From: Streptomyces sp. NBC_01591
GTDB taxonomy: Bacteria > Actinomycetota > Actinomycetes > Streptomycetales > Streptomycetaceae
NCBI RefSeq assembly: GCF_035918155.1
Contig: NZ_CP109329.1
Coordinates: 108,744 to 172,743, forward strand
Direction of reading: 5' to 3'
DNA length: 64,000 nt
Shown: positions 43,842-52,689 of the stretch, in pieces
Numbering within the stretch: the first letter of the stretch is position 1
Layout: each line of letters begins with the position of its first letter
Translations under genes and position numbers: made by a program
Notes under the pieces: model-generated
Seen by the model: the letters and a program-made list of their open reading frames with translations, nothing else
Told to the model about the DNA's origin: nothing
The model's database searches: none

Positions 43842-45065
43842 TCAGCGGGCGGGCATTTGGAGGTCGTAGTCGCGGAAGTCGACGGCGTACCAGGCGAACA
43901 TCTTCGACGCGATCTCGAACATCTGCTTGTGAGCCGCGGCGAGGAGCGGGAACTTCTGCTGGACCTCGTACGCGGGGCGGAACACGTACGGGGTGAGCGT
44001 GGCGACGGTGGTGTCGAGGGGCGGGTTGGCTCGGATGTGCAGCACGTCGGCGACGTGCGCGTCCATCATCCGGACCATGGAGGCTCCGATGGCTCCGGCG
44101 CCGGGGAAGATCTTCCGGTCCATCCAGTCCAGCATGTTGTGCGCGAGCTTGATGCCCTCGTCGGAGGATGCCCGGTGGTGTGCGGCGGCATCGGCGAGGA
44201 CCAGGTTCGCCTGCTCCAGCGTCTGAGGGTTGTACTTGTTCTCGATGCCCAGCAGCCGGCCGCCGATGCGCATCGTGGCCGTCAGCTCCTCGGCCTGGCG
44301 CGCGGTGGGGTTGACGTCGTACTTGGCCGCCAGCTGGACGTTGTAGGCGCCCACGTACATGAGCTCTTCGACCTTGAGGCGCTGGCTGATCGGCATGCCG
44401 TCCCTGCCGGTGTCCCAGCCGTGTGCCAGGGCCATGTGACGGGCCGCGGCGTGCACGAGGCGCAGCTTGACCAGGGTGATCAGTGCGTTGCCCGACGGCT
44501 CCCAACTGTTGCTGCCGAGCATGCCCCACATGGTGTTCATCGTGCGGGAGAAGCGTCGTCCGATGTCCATCACGAGGTCGAATTTCGCGGCCCATACCGA
44601 CTTGGCCAGCAGCGGGTCGGCCAGCGCGGCGAAGAGGCCGCCGAACGCCTCCGCCATCGTGAAGACTTCCATGTTGGACTGGATGAGCTTGATGGTGTCA
44701 CCGTGCGCGAGCCTGTTGGCAGTCGCGTTCTCTTCCGCGGTCAGCACGGCATTGCGCCGAAGGAAGTCGCTCAGCACGGGTGGCGCCGCGGCGGGCACGG
44801 GCTGATCGTTGCGGGTCCAGGCGTGGAAGACCTGATTGGCCAGAGCCATCTGGTCGGCGCGGACCAGCTGTGCGATGACCTCGTCGGCTTCGGGATCGCC
44901 CTCCTTCGCCGCCTGCTCACCCGGCAGCACCCACGCCGAGTCTGGAGCCGCAGCGGAGCTGCGGCCGTCCTTCGCGTCAGCAGCGGCGGCGTTGGGCAGG
45001 GCAGCGGAGGCAACACCGGCGGCCATAGCGGCGAGAGTGGTACGCCTGGATACGAATTGGCTCAT
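43842..45065 (-). CDS. DUF2236 / MpaB-Lcp-like oxygenase with Tat-type signal
   Basis: 407 residues from ATG 45065 (an ATG at 45074 is possible); GAGGCG precedes it. The N-terminus has a twin-arginine signal, [20 protein letters not shown]. The body ([59 protein letters not shown]) matches DUF2236 proteins, which include the secreted haem-dependent latex-clearing protein and MpaB-type oxygenases. It is likely an exported oxidoreductase. The frame is open upstream into the transposase gene, so it can also be read as a fusion. Cargo of the 7.2-kb transposon. Confidence 0.78.
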   Translation of the reverse strand: MSQFVSRRTTLAAMAAGVASAALPNAAAADAKDGRSSAAAPDSAWVLPGEQAAKEGDPEADEVIAQLVRADQMALANQVFHAWTRNDQPVPAAAPPVLSDFLRRNAVLTAEENATANRLAHGDTIKLIQSNMEVFTMAEAFGGLFAALADPLLAKSVWAAKFDLVMDIGRRFSRTMNTMWGMLGSNSWEPSGNALITLVKLRLVHAAARHMALAHGWDTGRDGMPISQRLKVEELMYVGAYNVQLAAKYDVNPTARQAEELTATMRIGGRLLGIENKYNPQTLEQANLVLADAAAHHRASSDEGIKLAHNMLDWMDRKIFPGAGAIGASMVRMMDAHVADVLHIRANPPLDTTVATLTPYVFRPAYEVQQKFPLLAAAHKQMFEIASKMFAWYAVDFRDYDLQMPAR

Positions 45066-45074
45066 GCGCCTCAT

Positions 45075-48000
45075 GCTGTCGGTTCGACCTGCGGCGTTTC
45101 CAATGATCACCACGGGTGCCACTCGGATGGACGATGCGCGTCGCCTGGAGGCCGTCACAGCCGGGACCCCCAGGCGGTCCCGCCACAGTGGGGCGGCAGC
45201 AGGTTCCCGCTCGGGGATGCGCTGGCCGGGCACTGTGGCTGCCCGGGTGGTCAGGTCCAGGTCGAGGCGGCTGTTCATGTCGAGCTCGAACCGGCCATAG
45301 GGGTTTACGTGGGTCCAGAACAGCGGGGACAGCGCCCGCCGGTCCGCGTCGGTGAGCGTGTCGGCCCACTTCGGGTCGGCGAGGACCTGCTGCATCAGCA
45401 GCGTGTTGACGTGGACCAGAGCGGACTGGAGCAGGTGCAGGGCGAGCATGGACACCTCCTGTGACTCCTTGTCCTGCCCGGCCAGGTCGCCGTCCTTGCC
45501 ATAGAGATCCTTGTTCGCGGAGTTCCAGTTCTCCACGACCTGCAATCCCTCGTGGATCTCCTGCCGCAGCTCCACGTCAGCGAGGTAGTCGCAGACGAAC
45601 GCCGTGCGCACGGCCCGGCCCAGTTCCTCGATCGCCTGGTAGGTGGGGTGCTTGGGGCCGCCGCGGGTGAAGCGGCGCAGGACCTGCTCGGCCTCGGCGG
45701 TGCCCAGGCGCAGGGCGGTGGTGTACTTCACGATCTGGTCGTACTGCTGGCGGATCAGGTCCCAGTTGATCGCCTTGGTGGACAGCACCGGCGCGAGGTG
45801 CGGCCAGATCTCGTCCTCACCGGCGGCCGGCCGGTACAGCTTCGCGGAGCCGATGTTCTTCAGGCGGGGCATCAGCTTGAAGTCGAGCATGTGGGCGAAG
45901 GCGAAGCCGACGATGGACGCGCCGTGGGTGTCGGTGTACTGCCGGTCCACCTCCATGTCGGTGCAGTGCCGCAGCACACCCTCGATCATCGAGGCGACCT
46001 CGGAGGCCGAGCAGCTCTTGAGCTGGGAGTAGATGCACACCGACTTCCGCTCGACGTGCCAATAAATCATCACGCCAGGGCCCCGGTAGCGCTGGTGCCA
46101 CTCGGTCATCAGGTTCGACGACCAGGCGCCGAACTTGCGGCTGTCGGACGCGCACGCCGTGCCGGCGCCCCACCACATCTCGTCCCGCGCGGCGAAGGTG
46201 GCGTTCACCAGCTTGCGCAAGGCCGCCCGCATGTTGGCCCGGTTGACGAACAGGTGCCGCACCCTGCGCAGGGTCGCCTCGGACTCGCCGTGCTTGCCAG
46301 TGACCGCGACGCGCTTGATGCCCATGTTGGTACCCAGCCCGAACAGCACCAGCAGCAGCCGGCGCCGCAGCACGTCCTTCGACAGGTTCTCTCTGGTGGC
46401 AACCGAGGTGAACTCGGCGATGAAGCCGGTGTCGAACTCGGCGTACTTCAGGATGTCCAGCAGGTCGATGGTGCCCCAGCGCCGCTCGATCTCGCCCTTG
46501 ATGGCCACCAGGGACTCAGGCTCATCCTGCTTGCCGCGCGGGGACACGCGGATCCACGGCTCGCCGTGCTTCTTGACGATCCCGACCCCGCCCGTCGTGC
46601 CTTCCACGAGGGCCTGCTCGAAGCGGTCCAGCGAGGACCTGAGCTTGCCTTGGAGGGTGGTGATGAACTCCCCGGCGTCCTGCGGCTGGCCCAGGGCGGC
46701 ATAGCGGACGTCCCGGTTGTCCTCGAAGTCCGCAGGCAGATCATCCTCCGGGTTCCGCCACCGGTTCGCGCCCACCACCCAGATCTCCCGCCGGCGCAGC
46801 GCGTCCCTCAGCGCCACCAGCACACACAGCTCGTACGGGATGCGCTCGACGCGGCCCTTGTCGTCCACCACCGCCGCCCGCCACTGCTCGGGCACTACGC
46901 CCTCCAGCGGCACCGTCTCCGCCAGGTCGAAGAACGCGCCCTCCTTCAGCGGCTGCTCCAGGTACCGCTTCAGCAGGTCGATCGCGTCCATCACCGGCCG
47001 GTAGGAGGTGTTGTTGCACTTCAGCTCCAGCGCCTTCAGCAGCGGCGAGAGCATCCGCCGCCAGTGCGCCGAGTACGACGACCGCAGCACGGTCCGCACC
47101 CGGGCCTTGTAGTGGGCCTCCTTCGCCGCGGCCTCCGCCGCCAGAGCCTTGAGCGTCTTCTCCCCACCGACCACCGGGAAGATCACCCGCCGCACCGTGC
47201 CGGACGGCTCCGACAGCGCCGCCTCCGCGACCCGCAGCAGCATCCCCTCCTTGCCACGAACCTTCTTCAGCTCCGCGTTCAGCTCCTGTCGACCTTCCGC
47301 TCCGCACGCGTGTTGATCTTCAATACGAGCTGGATGAACAGGTCCACCAGCGAGTCGGTGATCTCCGTCTGCCGGACATGGCACAGCGTGGCCAGCAGTG
47401 TCAGGCGCCGCGGCGGCTTCATCCGCTCCAGGTTCGCCGGGTACTCCTTCGACGCCCGCGCCCGCCAGGCGTCCACCAGCTTCTCCGACACGTCCGCGAA
47501 CAGGTCTGCGGGCAGCTCCAGCCGCCGCACCCGCTCCACCTTGTTCACCTCCGCCAGCAGACTCTCCAGGCCCGGCGCGCCCGGGTCGGTCTTCAACTCG
47601 GTGAAGTGCGACCGGCCCCCGCCGGCCGCCGTGCTCTCCCCGTCGGTTCCCTCGTCCGTGTCGCCCGCGATCAGGTCCTCCAGTCGCGAGCAGGTCACAT
47701 GGCTGAGCCGGTCCAGCGTGCTGCGGCAGAACCGCGCCTCGAAGTCCGTGACCGCCCTGCCCACCAGACGCCGGACCTGCCCCGGAGCCGGGGGCTCGAT
47801 GTGGTCATTGCGGCAGCGGGCCACCACCGCGGCCGCCAGCCGGTCCCGGGACAGCTCCACCGGGCACAGCTCCGTGGCCAGCCACCCGGCCAGCCGGGCC
47901 TGATCCTCCTCGGTGTTCGCCCGAAACCCGTACGCCGCCCGGATCTCGCCCCGGTGCCGCTGGATCGCCTTACTCTGCCAGTCGTACGCCGCCCACGCCT

Positions 48001-48214
48001 CCGCCGGCACCTTCGCCTGCTGGGCCACGTACTCCACTGCGGCAGCCGGGACCTCCTGAGCCAACTCGGGGAAGCGTGCCTCCACCTCGAAGAACTTCAG
48101 CAACAGCGCGAATCCGAGCCGGGTCGCCCCGGACTTGTTCCGCACCCTCTTCATGTCGTCTTCGAGCAGCGTCCAGACCTCGATCAGGTCCTCCGGCTCC
48201 CAGTCCTGCCGCAC
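45075..48214 (-). pseudogene. tnpA: tnpA of the inner 7.2-kb Tn3 transposon, frameshifted, lacking its own stop
   Basis: From 48214, MRQDWEPEDLIEVWTLLEDD and RLGFALLLKFFEVEARFPEL begin a Tn3-type transposase. The frame ends at 47279, and the next frame continues [20 protein letters not shown], so a one-base change near 47285 breaks it. The catalytic half is complete ([60 protein letters not shown]). There is no stop where the family normally ends; the frame runs on into the oxygenase gene. It is probably inactive as read. Confidence 0.85.
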
Positions 48215-48347
48215 CCGTACCCCTCCGCCCCGGCCAAGATCACTCGTTCAGCTCAACGAGGCGCCCAGCCAGGGGAAACGAGGCCGCTTGAAGTCACGCA
48301 GTGCTACATGTCCGGTCGCCGTAGCTATACGCGAACAGGGCCATCAA

Positions 48348-49287
48348 CGCCGCCCCCTCACCCAAGTACTTCGCGAAGAAGACCGGCATCACATGGCTCA
48401 ACGCGATCAACGACCAGGTCATCGGCATCGGGCAGATGGTGGTGCCCGGCACCCCGCGCGACTCCCTGTTCATCCTGGACGCGCTGCTGAACTTGGACGG
48501 CGGGGTGAAGCCGGAGATGGTCGCCACCGACAACGCCTCCTACTCCGACATGGTCTTCGGCATCTTCAAGCTGCTCGGCTACCGCTTCTCCCCGCGCTTC
48601 AAGGACTTTGAAGACCAGCGGTTCTGGAAGGCCCAGATGCCCGGCGCCGAGACGGCGGGCGGGTACGGGCCGCTGGAGGCGATCGCGCGGAACAAGGTGA
48701 ACGTGAAGAAGGTGATCACGCACTGGCCGGACATGCTGCGGGTGGCCGGCTCTCTGGTCACCAACCAGGTCCGCGCCTACGACCTGCTGCGGATGTTCGG
48801 CCGCGAGGGGCATCCCACCCCGCTGGGGCAGGCGTTCGCCGAGTACGGGCGCATCGCCAAGACCCTCCACCTGCTTGCCGTCGTCGACCCGGTCGACGAC
48901 ACCTACCGCCGCCAGATGCACAAGCAGCTCACCGTCCAGGAATCCCGCCACAAGCTCGCCCGCGACATCTGCCACGGCAAGAAGGGCACCATCCACCAGG
49001 CGTACCGGGATGGGATGGAGGACCAGCTCGGGGCGCTGGGGCTCGTGCTGAACGCCGTGGTGCTGTGGACGACGCGCTACATCGATGCCGCTGTCGCCCA
49101 GCTCCGCGCCGAGGGCCACGAGATCAGGGACGAGGACATCGCGCGGCTGTCCCCGCTCAAGCACAAGAACCTCAACTGCCTGGGCCGCTACAGCTTCACC
49201 GCCTCCCAGCCGGTGAAGGGGCTGCGGCCCCTGCGCGACCCGGACACTGCCGACCTTGACGATGACGACGACGGCCAGGAGGAGTGA
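48348..49287 (+). pseudogene. tnpA: tnpA of the outer Tn3 transposon, C-terminal part
   Basis: This resumes the gene cut at 41143: INAAPSPKYFAKKTGITWLN, then LNLDGGVKPEMVATDNASYS (a DDE Asp region), VLNAVVLWTTRYIDAAVAQL and LSPLKHKNLNCLGRYSF near the end. An Asp-rich tail closes it at 49287. It has no start of its own. Confidence 0.9.
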
Positions 49288-49418
49288 GCGCTGCATCCGC
49301 CGTCCGGGGCGGGTCGTTGTACTCCGGGAAACGGGGTGCCGGTAAGAACGCTGTCACCGATCCTGCTGGTTTATTCCGTACCCAGCAGGTTCGTCACCAG
49401 CCGCAAACGGCGGCATCC

Positions 49419-52304
49419 CTATGACGGGCCCGGCAGTCCGTGTTCCTCCGTTCTACGGACACGGACGGTTACCCATGGAGACGTCGGTGTGCCGTCCGGG
49501 TCCAGACCACACGGCCACAGCCTGTTGAAGATGTCCGACAGCTCCATCACGGTCAGGGGGTTGGTGTTGCCGTGGTCGGCGGCCTCCCGGGCGAGGGTTT
49601 CGGCGCCGTCCCGGTCCCCGACCTCCTTCCGCATCCTCGCCAGGTAAGTCAGGGCGTTAGTGTCGCCGAGGTCAGCGGCCTGCCGGTAGAAGGTTTCGGC
49701 GCCGTCCCGGTCCCCGACCTCCTTCCGCATCATCGCCAGGTGGGTCAGGGCGTTGGTGTTGCCGTGGTCGGCGGCCTGCCGGGCGAGGGTTTCGGCGCCG
49801 TCCCGGTCCCCGACCTCCTCCCGCATCCAGGCCAGGTGGGTCAGGGCGTTGGTGTTGCCGTGGTCGGCGGCCTGCCGGGCGAGGGTTTCGGCGCCGTCCC
49901 GGTCCCCGGCCTCCTCCCGCATCCAGGCCAGGTAAGTCAGGGCGTTAGTGTTGCCGAGGTCGGCGGCCAGCCGGTAGAGGGTTTCGGCGCCGTCCCGCTC
50001 CCCGGCCTCCTCCCGCAACTCGGCCAGGAGGGCCAGGGTCTCGGTGTCGCCGTGGTCGGCGGCCTGCCGGTAGAGGGTTTCGGCGCCGTCCCGGTCCCCG
50101 GCCTCCTCCCGCAACTCGGCCAGGACGGTCAGGGCGTTAGTGTTGCCGAGGTCGGCGGCCAGCCGGTAGAGGGTTTCGGCGCCGTCCCGCTCCCCGGCCT
50201 CCTCCCGCAACTCGGCCAGGACGGTCAGGGCGTCCGTGTCGCCGAGGTCGCCGGCCAGCCGGGCGAGGGTTTCGGCGCCGTCCCGGTCCCCGGCCTCCTC
50301 CCGCAACTCGGCCAGGTAAGTCAGGGCGTTAGTGTTGCCGAGGTCGGCGGCCAGCCGGTAGAGGGTTTCGGCGCCGTCCCGCTCCCCGGCCTCCTCCCGC
50401 AACTCGGCCAGGACGGTCAGGGCGTCCGTGTCGCCGAGGTCGCCGGCCAGCCGGGCGAGGGTTTCGGCGCCGTCCCGGTCCCCGGCCTCCTCCCGCACCC
50501 TGGCCAGGTGGGTCAGGGCGTTAGTGTCGCCGTGGTCGGCGGCCTGCCGGTAGAGGGTTTCGGCGCCGTCCCGGTCCCCGGCCTTTTCCCGCACCCTGGC
50601 CAGGTGGGTCAGGGCGCCGGTGTCGCCGTGGTCGGCGGCCTGCCGGGCGAGGGTTTCGGCGCCGTCCCGGTCCCCGGCCTTTTCCCGCACCCTGGCCAGG
50701 TGGGTCAGGGCGTTAGTGTCGCCGTGGTCGGCGGCCTGCCGGTAGAGGGTTTCGGCGCCGTCCCGGTCCCCGGCCTTTTCCCGCACCCTGGCCAGGTGGG
50801 TCAGGGCGCCGGTGTCGCCGTGGTCAGCGGCGCGTTGGCGGAGGTGGTGGCTCCATTGCAGGCGGTGCCGGTCTGCGGCTGCTTGGGCGAGGTTGTTCAG
50901 GTCGTCGGGGTGGGTGAGGCGGGTGTGTGCGGCATACCAGAAGGATGCGGGTGGGCACAGGTGGCGGCGGGTGGTGCGGCCGTGTTGTTCGAGGTAGTCG
51001 GCGAGCAGGAGCACCGGGCCTGCGGGGCTGGGCGGCGTGGTGCCGGCGTCGGTGGTGGGGGTGGGCGGGCGTTGTGAGGGCCGGGGCGTGGTGCGGCGCA
51101 GGGGTTCTTGCTTGCCGTGGACTTGTTCGGCGAGTTCGGCGTAGGCCTGATCGGCCCAGTCGTCGGTGAGCAGGTCGTAGTCGTGGTCGCTGAGGTAGTC
51201 GCGTGCGGCGTTGGTCAGGAAGGCCTTAGGGATGTGGAGGCCTGTGCCGAGTCGGCGTGCGTCCATCGCTGCTTCCAGAAGCGCGCGGGAGGCGGCCTGG
51301 CGGGGCTGTTCGTAGCGGCGCAGGAGCTCGGGAGCTCCGGCCAGGTCCTGGGTGATCCGGCCGCCGTTGCGGCTGCGAGTGAGGGCATCGGCCAGCAGGG
51401 CGTCGCCCTGCTCGGCAAGGGCTGTAGCGGTGGCCAGGGCCGCGGAGTCGAACGTTTCGGGGACGCTCACGGTGTGTCCGGCCATCAGTTCCCGCACCAG
51501 GCTGTACGGATCGTCCTCGCCTGGTGTGGGCGGGGCAGTGTATTTGTGTGCGTAAACGGGCCACAGCGTGCCCAGGACCAGGACCGGGCCGCGCTTCTCG
51601 TCCTGCAGCAGCTGGCGCACCGCCGCCGCGATCCGTTCGCCGACCTTCCGGTTGCCGAGGTAGTGCTGTGCCTCGTTCAGCCACACCACCGTCCGCGGCC
51701 CGACCCGGTGCAGGTCCTCAAGTGCGGCTTCGGCGCGGGTCGGATCGAAGGGATGCCATAGCCGCCAGCCCTTCTCGGCGAGCGGCTGAACGGCCTCCCA
51801 GCACGCCCGGGTCTTACCCGTCGAGGAGGCCCCCACCAGGACCACGATCTGGCTGCGGCCCGTGGCGGCCGCGGTGACCGCGTTGGCCAGCACCTGGTCA
51901 TGCTCGCGCCGCGCATACCCCGGCAGTACCCGCACGCCGTCGGCGTCCGACGGACTCTTGCCGGGTCCGGCGGGGTGGACCTCCAGCTCGTGCGGATCCC
52001 ACTGCCCGATCGGCCGGCCCGGCCCCGACACGTCGGCGGACGCGGTGCCTGTCTCCCCGGCCGCGGTCCGCCGCAACTCCAGCAGCTCGGGCACCGGCAG
52101 CTTCAGCGCGCGGGCCAGCGCCGCCACTGTGGCAGCCGACGGCACCCCCTTGTTGGGGGAGAGCGCGTTCGACACCGTCGTACGCCCCCGTTTTGCTCTT
52201 ATGGCAAGTTGCTCCATACCCAGGTCGGCACGGGCCCGTCCCTCATCAAGTCTTGAGCGCAGCTCGGACAGCGCGGAACGTTGACGGTCAAGATCATCGA
52301 GCAT
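49419..52304 (-). CDS. HTH / P-loop NTPase / TPR-like-repeat protein (STAND-like)
   Basis: 961 residues from the ATG at 52304 (AAGGGG upstream). Residues ~25-80 are an XRE-type HTH (MEQLAIRAKRGRTTVSNALS). Residues ~155-400 form a P-loop NTPase with Walker A GASSTGKT (about 158-165) and TVVWLNEAQHYLG as the Walker B candidate. A Pro/Thr-rich linker follows. Residues ~490-915 contain 13 near-identical 32-residue helical repeats (ADHGDTNALTHLARVREKAG, DRDGAETLYRQ) plus a partial 14th. HTH-NTPase-repeat order is the layout of STAND regulators and of several antiphage NTPases. A function in signalling or defence is inference. No visible defect. Confidence 0.75.
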   Translation of the reverse strand: MLDDLDRQRSALSELRSRLDEGRARADLGMEQLAIRAKRGRTTVSNALSPNKGVPSAATVAALARALKLPVPELLELRRTAAGETGTASADVSGPGRPIGQWDPHELEVHPAGPGKSPSDADGVRVLPGYARREHDQVLANAVTAAATGRSQIVVLVGASSTGKTRACWEAVQPLAEKGWRLWHPFDPTRAEAALEDLHRVGPRTVVWLNEAQHYLGNRKVGERIAAAVRQLLQDEKRGPVLVLGTLWPVYAHKYTAPPTPGEDDPYSLVRELMAGHTVSVPETFDSAALATATALAEQGDALLADALTRSRNGGRITQDLAGAPELLRRYEQPRQAASRALLEAAMDARRLGTGLHIPKAFLTNAARDYLSDHDYDLLTDDWADQAYAELAEQVHGKQEPLRRTTPRPSQRPPTPTTDAGTTPPSPAGPVLLLADYLEQHGRTTRRHLCPPASFWYAAHTRLTHPDDLNNLAQAAADRHRLQWSHHLRQRAADHGDTGALTHLARVREKAGDRDGAETLYRQAADHGDTNALTHLARVREKAGDRDGAETLARQAADHGDTGALTHLARVREKAGDRDGAETLYRQAADHGDTNALTHLARVREEAGDRDGAETLARLAGDLGDTDALTVLAELREEAGERDGAETLYRLAADLGNTNALTYLAELREEAGDRDGAETLARLAGDLGDTDALTVLAELREEAGERDGAETLYRLAADLGNTNALTVLAELREEAGDRDGAETLYRQAADHGDTETLALLAELREEAGERDGAETLYRLAADLGNTNALTYLAWMREEAGDRDGAETLARQAADHGNTNALTHLAWMREEVGDRDGAETLARQAADHGNTNALTHLAMMRKEVGDRDGAETFYRQAADLGDTNALTYLARMRKEVGDRDGAETLAREAADHGNTNPLTVMELSDIFNRLWPCGLDPDGTPTSPWVTVRVRRTEEHGLPGPS
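49560..50830 (-). repeat. Tandem 96-bp repeats inside the STAND-like gene
   Basis: About thirteen head-to-tail units of exactly 96 bp, each encoding one 32-residue helical repeat. Neighbouring units are nearly identical and form alternating sub-types (ADHGDT and GDLGDT/ADLGNT), indicating recent unequal exchange. Copy number is likely variable between isolates. Confidence 0.9.
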
Positions 52305-52422
52305 GTGAACGACCCCTTGATGGTGTGTGCCCGTGTTCATCTTCGTTCCGGTGAACCATGGCGCACAGCGGTTCCGCGAACTTGGTCCCTGTCAACACCC
52401 CACCGTGTCCAGGGAGTCTGCC

Positions 52423-52620
52423 GTGACCGTCGCTGTTGTCCTTCTCACCATCGCTGTCGTTCTCCTCGTCGCGCTGCTGTCCGCCGTCGGCGCCAGCATG
52501 CTGGCCCGGATCGATGGCGCCACCTGGCCGACGGCCTGCACCCGCGCTGCCGGCACCTTCGCCGCCGTCCTTGCCCTCGCCGCCGCCGTCACCGCAGCCC
52601 TTTCCCCCTTCTTCACCTGA
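52423..52620 (+). CDS. Small two-TM protein divergent from the STAND-like gene
   Basis: 65 residues from a GTG at 52423 with AGGGAG upstream. It is almost entirely two hydrophobic helices, AVVLLTIAVVLLVALLSAVG and AAGTFAAVLALAAAVTAALS, with a short loop (MLARIDGATWPTACTR). The divergent arrangement, 118 nt from the HTH/NTPase start, suggests shared regulation. A role as a membrane effector or anchor is speculative. An unrelated small membrane protein is the alternative. Confidence 0.55.
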   Translation: MTVAVVLLTIAVVLLVALLSAVGASMLARIDGATWPTACTRAAGTFAAVLALAAAVTAALSPFFT

Positions 52621-52689
52621 CGGCCAGCCCTCCCACGTCTCCGAAGGCCGACCGTTTGCGGCCGGTGGCGATCCAGCCGGCTCTACTGG

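Larger units (their letters stand above)
41144..48342. mobile_element. 7.2-kb Tn3-family transposon inserted in tnpA
   Basis: Inverted repeats starting GGCCCTGTTC and containing CGTATAGCT, then CGGACATGTAGC (left from 41144; right complement from 48342). The direct target repeat ATCAA is at 41139-41143 and 48343-48347. Excision in silico rejoins the outer tnpA exactly as RTI-NAAPSPKYF. It carries a secreted protein gene, a serine resolvase, a DUF2236 oxygenase and its own frameshifted tnpA. Internal sequence also holds two copies of another Tn3-type end (41224 and 42238). Confidence 0.9.

Noticed and set aside
45552..47903. Very long plus-strand open frame (783 codons) opposite the inner Tn3 transposase
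   Set aside because: It is antisense to a clearly recognisable transposase, its translation is Val/Gly/Arg/Leu-rich without family motifs, and it has no ribosome site. It arises from the GC-rich codon bias of the real gene.
49560..50830. 96-bp repeats as a CRISPR-like or iteron array
   Set aside because: Units are contiguous without unique spacers and keep one reading frame encoding helical repeats, so this is a coding repeat.
49440..51077. 545-codon plus-strand frame made of near-identical repeats
   Set aside because: It is the antisense of the 96-bp repeats in the STAND-like gene; the minus-strand protein has HTH and Walker A motifs and a proper start, while this frame has neither.
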